Both the position numbers and the translations under genes were made by a program. From NCBI GenBank assembly GCA_943846735.1, contig OX044364.1:1736001-1800000 (forward strand): a stretch of DNA of 64,000 nt, written 5' to 3'. The notes beneath the pieces are model-generated. The model saw nothing but the letters and a program-made list of their open reading frames with translations. It ran no database searches and was not told the DNA's origin. This DNA comes from CAJQLB01 sp905479065 (GTDB lineage: Bacteria; Bacteroidota; Bacteroidia; Flavobacteriales; Flavobacteriaceae). Shown piece after piece: positions 57,517 to 64,000 of this stretch. The first letter of the stretch is position 1. The number at the start of each line of letters is the position of its first letter.

Positions 57517-58656
57517 TTATAATAGAGCTTGATCTAAATCACTTATTAAATCATCAATATCTTCAATGCCTACGCTCAATCTAATGAGTGAATCAATTAC
57601 ACCCGTTTTCTCGCGCTCCTCCTTTGGAATACTTGCATGTGTCATGCTTGCTGGATGCCCTGACAACGACTCAACACCTCCAAGAGATTCTGCTAACGTA
57701 AAAATTTTAAGTTTTTCAACTATTCTAATTGATGCTTCATAACTGTTCCCTTTTGTTGTAAAAGATAACATTCCACCAAAATCTTTCATTTGAGCTTTTG
57801 CAATATCATGGTTTGGATGTGTTTTTAGTCCTGGCCAATAAACTTTCTCTATTTTTGGATGTTGTTCTAGATACGCGGCAATTGCTCTGCCATTTTCACA
57901 ATGTCTTTGCATTCTAACATGCAGTGTTTTAATCCCTCTAAGCACCAAAAAACTGTCTTGTGGCCCACATACTGCACCACTTGCGTTTTGTATAAAATAT
58001 AATTTATCTGCTAATTCTTTTTCCTTTACAACTAACGCACCCATGACAACATCGCTGTGACCCCCTAAATACTTTGTGGCAGAATGCATAACAATGTCTG
58101 CTCCTAAATCTAATGGTTTTTGTAAATAAGGTGTAGCAAAAGTGTTGTCTGCAGCCAACAATACTTCATACTTCTTTGCAATCTTTGAAACAGCTTCCAA
58201 ATCAATGATATTCAGCATTGGATTTGTTGGTGTTTCAACCCATATGAGTTTTGTATTTTTATTGATATACATTTCGATTTTACTTGCATTTTCCATACCT
58301 ATAAAATGAAATTTTATTCCAAAAGCCTCATATATTTTAGTAAATAATCTGTAGGTCCCTCCGTATAAATCATTAGTTGAAATCACTTCATCACCTGGTT
58401 TCAATAATTTGATGACTGCATCAATTGCAGCAAGCCCTGATCCAAATGCTAACCCATGGTTACCATTTTCAATACTGGCAAAAGATTTTTCTAATGCATT
58501 TCTTGTGGGATTATGAGTTCTTGAATATTCGTAACCTTTATGTCCCCCTGGCGTTGATTGTGCATACGTTGAAGTTTGATAAATAGGCGGCATCACTGAG
58601 CCATACGCTTTATCGTGCTCTTGGCCTCCGTGAATTGTTTTCGTGTTGAATTTCAT
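57517..58656 (-). CDS. cystathionine gamma-synthase family PLP enzyme
   Basis: A Cys/Met-metabolism PLP enzyme of 379 residues (ATG at 58656; a TTG nine bases upstream is less likely). The motifs are YQTSTYAQ, YEYSRTHNPTRNALEK, AFGSGLAAIDAV, the PLP lysine Lys195 in HSATKYLGGHSDVVMGA, and the final SVGIEDIDDLISDLDQAL. The family covers gamma-synthase, gamma-lyase and beta-lyase; the motif set and length suggest cystathionine gamma-synthase or gamma-lyase, but they cannot be separated from sequence alone. It stands apart, converging on the beta-barrel-like gene. Confidence 0.92.
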   Translation of the reverse strand: MKFNTKTIHGGQEHDKAYGSVMPPIYQTSTYAQSTPGGHKGYEYSRTHNPTRNALEKSFASIENGNHGLAFGSGLAAIDAVIKLLKPGDEVISTNDLYGGTYRLFTKIYEAFGIKFHFIGMENASKIEMYINKNTKLIWVETPTNPMLNIIDLEAVSKIAKKYEVLLAADNTFATPYLQKPLDLGADIVMHSATKYLGGHSDVVMGALVVKEKELADKLYFIQNASGAVCGPQDSFLVLRGIKTLHVRMQRHCENGRAIAAYLEQHPKIEKVYWPGLKTHPNHDIAKAQMKDFGGMLSFTTKGNSYEASIRIVEKLKIFTLAESLGGVESLSGHPASMTHASIPKEEREKTGVIDSLIRLSVGIEDIDDLISDLDQALL

Positions 58657-58751
58657 TAGTATCAATTATATATAACAAAGTTAGTTTATAATTCGTTGTA
58701 TTCAAATGGATAGTATATCTTTATTATAGCAACATCGAATAAAGTTTATAA

Positions 58752-59456
58752 ATGATACGATTTTTATATTTTTGCTTTGGCTTAAGTGTTTGTATATCAT
58801 GTAATGAACCCCATAATATCACGTTTACTGAGATCGATGAATTATACCAAAAAAATGCCATTATTGAATTAAATATTCCAAGAGCTCATGGTAACAGTCA
58901 AGCTTCCAATTCAATTAATAATATTGTCAATACACATGTAATCGAGCAACTTCTTTTTTTTGAAGAAAAGCCCTCAACTTATACACTAGATGCCGCCATC
59001 GTATCATTTGATCAAGAATACAAATATTTTAAAGATCAATTTAGCGAATCAAAGATCGTTTGGGAGGCGAGTTTTAGTGGCGAGGTAACTTATCAATCAG
59101 CTGAAGTAATTTCGATCGCCATTACTAATTATATTAATTCTGGAGGGGCACATGGTAATTCAAATGTAACCTTCTTTAATTTTGATTCTCATGGAAATTT
59201 ACTTCACTTTAAAGATTTATTTTATGACAAAGAGGCCCTGATAGATATTGTGAAAACACATTTTTACAATGAAACAAAAAATCGAAATATCGAATATTTC
59301 TTTAATGAAGATTTCGATTTACCAAATAACATTGGCTTCAATGATGAAGGTATTATGTTTTTTTATAATGTCTATGACATAGCATCATACGCCGACGGAA
59401 TTACTGAATTTACTGTACCATATCACACTTTGGAAGCGCTTTTAAAAACTCGCTAA
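58752..59456 (+). CDS. DUF4163/DUF3298-type lipoprotein
   Basis: A 234-residue predicted lipoprotein, with signal peptide MIRFLYFCFGLSVCISC and lipobox Cys followed by NEPHN. The N-terminal half (IIELNIPRAHGNSQASNSIN) resembles DUF4163, and the C-terminal half (NSGGAHGNSNVTFFNFD, FKDLFYDKEALIDIV, IASYADGITEFTVPYHTL) resembles DUF3298, the pair found in PdaC and RsiV-type proteins. No catalytic domain accompanies it. Its stop overlaps the convergent antiporter stop by four bases. Confidence 0.82.
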   Translation: MIRFLYFCFGLSVCISCNEPHNITFTEIDELYQKNAIIELNIPRAHGNSQASNSINNIVNTHVIEQLLFFEEKPSTYTLDAAIVSFDQEYKYFKDQFSESKIVWEASFSGEVTYQSAEVISIAITNYINSGGAHGNSNVTFFNFDSHGNLLHFKDLFYDKEALIDIVKTHFYNETKNRNIEYFFNEDFDLPNNIGFNDEGIMFFYNVYDIASYADGITEFTVPYHTLEALLKTR

Positions 59457-60697
59457 CCTATGGTTTTATATTTTCTTACAACGGCTTCAACTGTGAGTCC
59501 TTGTACAATGATAGAAAATAACACGATGATGTAAGTTATCACCAAAAACAATTCTCGCTCCATGGCGTCTGTTAGACTTAATGCTAACGCAATAGAAATA
59601 CCGCCTCGTAATCCTCCCCAAGTCATAATTAAATTTGTTTTTGGAACAAATTGCAAGCGCTTTGCAAAAAACTTGATAGGCATCCACAAGGATAAATAAC
59701 GACATATTAAAACTACTGGAATAGCAATTAAACCGGCAATAATATAACCTATTTTAAACGTTAATATGAGCATTTCCATCCCAATTAAAACAAATAATAT
59801 GGTATTTAAAAACACGTCAATAAGCTCCCAAAATTTATCAACATAAGTTTCTGTTATTTTTGACATCGCGTTACTGCGAACTGTTTCGTTTCCGACAATC
59901 AAACCCGATGTTACCATGGCTAATGGTGCAGATAAATGAAATTGTTGTGCTAAAAGCGTGCCTCCCATAACAGCGGCTAAAGTAATTATAACCTCAACCT
60001 CATAGTCATCAATAGATTTCATTAGTTTGTACGTTATCCAACCCAAAACCAACCCGAGAGAAATACCACCGATAACCTCAACACCAAATAATTCAAGTAT
60101 TTTGATTGGTTCAATAATTCCTGTTGGAGATTCTGCGATAGAAAAAATAGTTAAAAAAACAACGACGCCAACTCCATCATTAAATAATGATTCTCCAACT
60201 ATTTTTGTCTCCAACTTCTTAGGAGCTCCAGCTTTTTTTAAAATTCCTAAAACCGCAATTGGATCTGTAGGTGATATTAAGGCCCCAAATAACAAGCAGT
60301 AAATTAAATCTATTTTAAAATTAATAGCTCCAAGCACATAATACATAGAGACTCCAACTAAACACGTAGACACTAAAACACCTACAGTAGCAAAGACAAA
60401 AACTGGCCAACGTTGTACTTTTAATTGTGCAAAATTAGTGTGTAACGCACCGGCAAATAGTAAAAAACTAAGCATTACATCTAATAAAACTGCTTTAAAA
60501 TCTATTTGTGTAATGAGGGCTTTCTCACGTATTAAAAGCGTATCATTAAACTGCCCAATCAATACCACCATTGAAGTAAAGATGATAGTAATAATCATTA
60601 AACCAATGGTCAGTGGCATTTTTAAAAATCGCTCATTGATGTAACCAAAAAGAGCTGATAAAATAATTAAGATAGTAGCTATTGTAAAATAATCCAT
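59453..60697 (-). CDS. cation:proton antiporter (NhaP/CPA1 type)
   Basis: A 414-residue polytopic inner-membrane Na+/H+ exchanger of the CPA1 group, with about 12 hydrophobic segments. The ion-binding region is FGALISPTDPIAVLGILKKAG (an NhaP-like SPTDP motif), followed by GESLFNDGVGVVVFL, and later MTWGGLRGGISIALALSL, which is the conserved arginine-containing segment. It lacks the long cytoplasmic tail of some NhaP proteins. Its end overlaps the DUF3298-like gene by four bases in convergent orientation. Confidence 0.93.
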   Translation of the reverse strand: MDYFTIATILIILSALFGYINERFLKMPLTIGLMIITIIFTSMVVLIGQFNDTLLIREKALITQIDFKAVLLDVMLSFLLFAGALHTNFAQLKVQRWPVFVFATVGVLVSTCLVGVSMYYVLGAINFKIDLIYCLLFGALISPTDPIAVLGILKKAGAPKKLETKIVGESLFNDGVGVVVFLTIFSIAESPTGIIEPIKILELFGVEVIGGISLGLVLGWITYKLMKSIDDYEVEVIITLAAVMGGTLLAQQFHLSAPLAMVTSGLIVGNETVRSNAMSKITETYVDKFWELIDVFLNTILFVLIGMEMLILTFKIGYIIAGLIAIPVVLICRYLSLWMPIKFFAKRLQFVPKTNLIMTWGGLRGGISIALALSLTDAMERELFLVITYIIVLFSIIVQGLTVEAVVRKYKTIG

Positions 60698-60826
60698 ATT
60701 GTAAATAATTTAAATAATCTTGAGAGAGTTCTTATTTCAACAATCCAACTAACTATGTTTTAACTAAGAAAACCTCAAAAGAATTGTAAAATTAAAATAA
60801 AGATTTATTATTTATATTATATTGAA

Positions 60827-60834
60827 TATTTTTG
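60827..60834 (+). promoter_or_regulatory. candidate -7 element for the ArsC-like gene
   Basis: TATTTTTG fits TAnnTTTG and lies 18 bases before the ATG at 60853. It overlaps an earlier in-frame TTG at 60832, which argues against that codon being the start. Confidence 0.35.
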
Positions 60835-60852
60835 GCTAATATTTATAACCCC

Positions 60853-61212
60853 ATGAAAAAGATTTATTATCTCAAGAGTTGTAATACCTGTATGAGAATC
60901 ATAAAGGAGATTAATCCCTCTCCCGATTTTATAATTCAAAATTTAAAGGTAGAACCGTTAACTGTGGAGCAACTAGATGCTCTTTACAAGTTCACCAATA
61001 GCTATGAAGCTCTTTTCAATAAAAGAGCAAAACTTTACAAAGAAATGGGCTTAGGAAATAATAATCTACAAGAACAAGACTATAAATACTACCTACTACA
61101 ACACTATACTTATTTAAAACGTCCCGTGATTGTTATTGATAAATCAGTTTTTATTGGAAACAGCAAGAAAGTTGTTGCGTCAGTTATAGCACATATCGCT
61201 CAATTAAATTGA
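60853..61212 (+). CDS. ArsC/Spx/MgsR family thioredoxin-fold protein
   Basis: A 119-residue thioredoxin-fold protein. From the ATG at 60853 it begins MKKIYYLKSCNTCMRII with Cys10 and Cys13 in a CxxC. Later parts are FIIQNLKVEPLTVEQLDAL, NKRAKLYKEMG and YLKRPVIVIDKSVFIGNSKKVVA, which are the conserved RPV and GF-like positions of the ArsC/Spx family. The true arsenate reductase arginine triad is not clear, so a redox regulator or glutaredoxin-like role is as likely as arsenate reduction. It precedes the FemAB-like gene by 13 bases. Confidence 0.83.
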   Translation: MKKIYYLKSCNTCMRIIKEINPSPDFIIQNLKVEPLTVEQLDALYKFTNSYEALFNKRAKLYKEMGLGNNNLQEQDYKYYLLQHYTYLKRPVIVIDKSVFIGNSKKVVASVIAHIAQLN

Positions 61213-61225
61213 TGTCTTTCTCTAA

Positions 61226-62383
61226 ATGACCCAATATTCGGCAACTGTCTACACAACTACTGATGCAATCAAACATGATGATTGGGTCTCTATAAGCGCC
61301 AATAACACCTATTTTCAAAAAGAATTTTTAGAAGCGTTTGAAGTCTCAAATCCAAATATCTTATTTCGTTACATCGTAATCTACCATAAATCTAAAGCGA
61401 TTGGCATAGCCAATCTGCAAATTATAACCTTAAGTATCGATGTTATTTTAAAAAATATTAAAATCTCAGAAATCTCAAAAAAATTCTTGCGTTATTTTCT
61501 AACCAGCTACCCCTTAAAAATAATGTTTTGTGGTAACATCTTTTTAAGTGGTGAACACGGAATTTACTTGAAAAATAACATTGATAAAAAAGCAGCTTTC
61601 TTGATTATATCAAAGACAATTAAAGACCTTATTAGGTTATCTGAATACAAACCAATTCACGCAATTTTTATAAAAGACTTTTATCAGAAATCTCTACATA
61701 TTACAAACCATTTATTGCATTTTAATTATATCAAAATGCCTGTAGAACCAAACATGGTTTTAAAGTTAAATCCTCATTGGAAAACATTTGAGGACTACAA
61801 AAATGATTTAAAATCAAAGTATAGGATTAAGGTAAACAAAGCAGATAAAACAAGTCGCCATTTAAGTGTTAAGTCCTTCAATGAAAGTGATTTTAAAACC
61901 TATCAAATTGAATTGCAACAGCTCTATGAAAACACCATAGCAAATGCTAATTTCAATGCCCAGGTGCTGAACTTAAACACTTACATAAAACTCCGAGAAA
62001 CGTACGGAAATAATTTTATTGTACACGCCTATTTTTTAGACCATCAATTAATTGGATTTTTATCAGCCCTTGTAAATAAAAATCACTTGGATGCCTACTT
62101 TATTGGATTGAACTATGGGCTTAACAAGATTCATGCTATCTATCCAAGAATTTTGAACGATTATGTGAGACTTGGCATAGCACATAAAGTGTCTCAAATA
62201 AATTTTGGTAGAACAGCATCAGAAATTAAATCAACAATAGGAGCCAAACCTGAACACTTAGTTTGCTACACGAGACACAAGCACAACGTCATCAATAAAT
62301 TACTTCAGCCATTTATGAGTAGAGTAAAAATAAAAGACTTTAGAGAACATCAGCCTTTTAAAAAATCTAATGAAGCCCCCTAA
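61226..62383 (+). CDS. FemAB/GNAT-like acyltransferase
   Basis: A 385-residue cytosolic protein of the peptidoglycan-aminoacyl-transferase-like (FemAB/GNAT) group. The first half has FQKEFLEAFEVSNPNI, YIVIYHKSKAIGIANLQI. The second half has a GNAT-like core: YKNDLKSKYRIKVNKADK, FIVHAYFLDHQLIGFLSAL, LDAYFIGLNYGLNKIHAIYP and INFGRTASEIKSTIGAKPEHL. No signal peptide or membrane segment is visible. It probably transfers an acyl or aminoacyl group, but neither donor nor acceptor is known. Cotranscription with the ArsC-like gene is likely. Confidence 0.78.
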   Translation: MTQYSATVYTTTDAIKHDDWVSISANNTYFQKEFLEAFEVSNPNILFRYIVIYHKSKAIGIANLQIITLSIDVILKNIKISEISKKFLRYFLTSYPLKIMFCGNIFLSGEHGIYLKNNIDKKAAFLIISKTIKDLIRLSEYKPIHAIFIKDFYQKSLHITNHLLHFNYIKMPVEPNMVLKLNPHWKTFEDYKNDLKSKYRIKVNKADKTSRHLSVKSFNESDFKTYQIELQQLYENTIANANFNAQVLNLNTYIKLRETYGNNFIVHAYFLDHQLIGFLSALVNKNHLDAYFIGLNYGLNKIHAIYPRILNDYVRLGIAHKVSQINFGRTASEIKSTIGAKPEHLVCYTRHKHNVINKLLQPFMSRVKIKDFREHQPFKKSNEAP

Positions 62384-62415
62384 TTGATTGTTGTTTTTTA
62401 TTGATTATTCAAGAG

Positions 62416-62859
62416 TTAAACCCAAGAATTTATAACCCCACCCATTAAAGACATTGTAAGAATCCAATACCCTGCATTAATCAAAATATACTTTGCAGAT
62501 TTTTGTTCAAATAATGCATTTGTTCCTAAAACCGGAAAGGCAATAAGCAGTCCAGCTAACCCTCCATGTAAAGCACCGTGCTTAAAAGTCATAAAATTAC
62601 CTCCAGCGCCATGAACTTCACCTGGAACTCCTCCTAACATTACTTCAGGCCATAAAGAACACGCAATTAAAAAAGCAAAAATAACGGCAACTCCAAAAGT
62701 TTTTGCAGGATTAGACTGCTCCGCTTTTTCTGGCGTCATTCCTGTCTCTTTCATCCAAACAGTTCCAAAAACTTTAGGATTGTACCATATAAAACCTGTG
62801 ACAAGAGGTATTATTGAAGCAACAATAATAGCCAACCAATTAATATCGAATTTTTCCAT
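62416..62859 (-). CDS. DUF1761 membrane protein
   Basis: A 147-residue protein with four hydrophobic segments: INWLAIIVASIIPLVTGFIW, FGVAVIFAFLIACSLWPEV, GLAGLLIAFPVLG and AGYWILTMSLMGGVI. The motifs WYNPKVFGTVWMKETGMT and HGALHGGLAGLL are typical of DUF1761, a small inner-membrane family of unknown function. It is downstream of the thioesterase gene on the same strand after 54 bases. Confidence 0.85.
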   Translation of the reverse strand: MEKFDINWLAIIVASIIPLVTGFIWYNPKVFGTVWMKETGMTPEKAEQSNPAKTFGVAVIFAFLIACSLWPEVMLGGVPGEVHGAGGNFMTFKHGALHGGLAGLLIAFPVLGTNALFEQKSAKYILINAGYWILTMSLMGGVINSWV

Positions 62860-62913
62860 AATTAATTCTTTATAATTTATTAGAAAAACAATTTAATAAA
62901 AATATTTTAAGTA

Positions 62914-63396
62914 CTAAGATTCTATGATGTTCTTTGGAGTTCTTGCATTCGATTTTAAATCTTCTTTATCTAAAAACTTAAAGTTTTTTGCACGAGGTAA
63001 GGATTCTATTTTATTCAAAATAGCACTAGAAATCGTGCCTATTTTTCGCTTTTTCATATCAATCCATGAAAATAAAATTTCAGCATAGGCTAAATTCACC
63101 CCTTCTTTATCATAAAAATTATGTTCAAATTTCAAAAATCTTCCATCGGGGGTAAAACCTAAAACCTCCAAACTTACAGTTATCGTTTCATTAGGTCTAA
63201 CCTCTTTGAAATAATAAATATGCTCATGTAGCGTGACAGGACCTAAATTACTTTGAACCATCTCCTCTAAATCAAGATTGTTATTTATTAAAAAAGACAT
63301 TCTAGTATGACTCATAAAGTCCATATATTTTGAGTTCCCTAGATGTAAATTAGCATCAAGATCACTCCAGCGAATTTCAAATTGTTTTGTGTACAT
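62914..63396 (-). CDS. acyl-CoA thioesterase (4HBT hot-dog fold)
   Basis: A 160-residue hot-dog protein of the 4-hydroxybenzoyl-CoA thioesterase/YbgC type. The active-site region is EIRWSDLDANLHLGNSKYMDF with the catalytic-type aspartate, followed by FYDKEGVNLAYAEILFSWID. It probably hydrolyses an acyl-CoA; the chain length cannot be inferred. A minus-strand TAGTTTTG at 63419-63426 fits the -7 consensus. It is divergent from yicC. Confidence 0.87.
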   Translation of the reverse strand: MYTKQFEIRWSDLDANLHLGNSKYMDFMSHTRMSFLINNNLDLEEMVQSNLGPVTLHEHIYYFKEVRPNETITVSLEVLGFTPDGRFLKFEHNFYDKEGVNLAYAEILFSWIDMKKRKIGTISSAILNKIESLPRAKNFKFLDKEDLKSNARTPKNIIES

Positions 63397-63418
63397 ACTC
63401 TGTTTAATTTGTATTGAA

Positions 63419-63426
63419 CAAAACTA
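63419..63426 (-). promoter_or_regulatory. candidate -7 element for the thioesterase gene
   Basis: Minus-strand TAGTTTTG, 22 bases before the ATG, fits TAnnTTTG. No clear -33 box. Confidence 0.35.
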
Positions 63427-63472
63427 CATGTTTTGTTTGTTTTATATTAATTACATAATAAAGTCTTTTAAT

Positions 63473-63480
63473 TATCTTTG
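63473..63480 (+). promoter_or_regulatory. candidate -7 element for yicC
   Basis: TATCTTTG on the plus strand, identical to the element before atpD, 20 bases before the yicC ATG. Confidence 0.45.
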
Positions 63481-63500
63481 TGTAACTTTAAATTTCTGGA

Positions 63501-64000
63501 ATGATACAATCGATGACAGGTTACGGTAAATCCACTATTCAATTACCGACTAAGAAAATTTCTATTGAATTAAAATCTTTAAATAGCAAAAATCTTGATT
63601 TGAACGCCCGAATGCCCTCAATGTATCGAGAAAAAGAATTGACAATTAGGAAATTTGTTGCTTCAAACTTAACGAGAGGAAAAATTGACTTTTCTTTGTA
63701 CATGGAAATGACCGGTGAAGAAACATCCGCCCAAATCAATGAAGGAGTTCTAAAAAAATACATGAATCAATTGAAAAATATAGTTCATGCTAACGATACT
63801 GAATTACTCAAAATGGCAATAAAAATGCCCGACGCTCTAAAAACAGAACGTGAAGAAATTGATGAAAAAGAATGGCAATTAATTGATAAAGAAATAAAAA
63901 ACACAGTTATCAAAATTCAAAAATATAGAAAGGAAGAAGGTTCCGCTTTAGAAAAAGACTTTTTATTTAGAATTCAGAACATAGCTACGCTATTAAGTCA
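63501..64000 (+). CDS. yicC: YicC family endoribonuclease (3' end cut by window edge)
   Basis: The start of a YicC/YloC family protein, about 166 residues visible of the usual roughly 290. The N-terminus MIQSMTGYGKSTIQLP is the family hallmark, followed by SIELKSLNSKNLDLNARMPS, REKELTIRKFVASNLTRGKI and the YRKEEGSALEKDF stretch near the cut. E. coli YicC is an endoribonuclease; the flavobacterial function is inferred by homology. The frame is open to the right edge. In many genomes gmk follows, but it is not visible here. Confidence 0.92.
   Translation, partial: MIQSMTGYGKSTIQLPTKKISIELKSLNSKNLDLNARMPSMYREKELTIRKFVASNLTRGKIDFSLYMEMTGEETSAQINEGVLKKYMNQLKNIVHANDTELLKMAIKMPDALKTEREEIDEKEWQLIDKEIKNTVIKIQKYRKEEGSALEKDFLFRIQNIATLLS

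Overview
The window looks like a chromosomal segment of a marine-type flavobacterium (Bacteroidota, Flavobacteriaceae). It is AT-rich and carries a TonB-dependent receptor/lipoprotein outer-membrane repertoire. It has type IX secretion (T9SS) hallmarks: a PorZ-like protein and a surface protein with a C-terminal sorting domain. The F1 genes atpD-atpC stand apart from other ATP synthase genes, promoters resemble the Bacteroidota TAnnTTTG type, and the gene set (DUF4270, PorZ, XRE-S24/DnaE/DinB) is typical. No rRNA, tRNA, CRISPR array, transposase or phage structural gene was recognised. Almost all space is coding; the only gaps over 300 bases are 24007-24511 and about 44483-45287.

Layout: 1-3130 holds a cut-off DUF3108 protein and the tyrosine-degradation pair hmgA-hppD. 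3314-7344 is uvrC followed by an outer-membrane patatin. 7434-9844 (plus strand) is rimK, a succinylglutamate desuccinylase-like carboxypeptidase and a 5-formyl-THF cyclo-ligase. 9847-19118 (minus strand) carries lspA, a DksA-like protein, a long ileS, radA, an esterase-like protein, a flippase-like protein, panD and panC. 19311-23677 (plus strand) is a GT5-like half protein, a DUF4270 lipoprotein and glmS. An XRE regulator follows, with a tandem-repeat upstream region.

24512-28803 encodes a TonB receptor plus an SGNH lipoprotein, and 29020-30834 is atpD-atpC. 30893-33811 (minus strand) is an SSS symporter with a NagX-like membrane protein. 33942-38981 is a divergent mutagenesis cassette: a LexA-like XRE-S24 repressor facing an error-prone DnaE and a Y-family polymerase, with a palindromic operator candidate between them. 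39013-43724 has an M61 peptidase, a BtuB-like receptor and a JmjC/cupin protein.

43961-49525 is the most irregular part: a SnoaL-like lipoprotein, a long gap, a BspA/DUF285-type T9SS surface protein whose first third is broken by many frameshifts, recX, and an orphan second copy of the surface protein's last 113 bases. 49555-55034 is a tight porZ-recO-TonB receptor unit. It is followed by gdhA, a beta-barrel-like protein, a cystathionine gamma-synthase family enzyme, a DUF3298-like lipoprotein, a Na+/H+ antiporter, an ArsC/Spx-like protein, a FemAB-like acyltransferase, DUF1761 and thioesterase proteins, and the start of yicC.

The most distinctive items are the self-contained SOS-type mutasome with its operator, an IleRS with a swapped HIGH motif (GVHH) and KMSKR, the locally shattered surface-protein gene with its orphan tail, and several uncharacterised inverted or tandem repeats at promoters.
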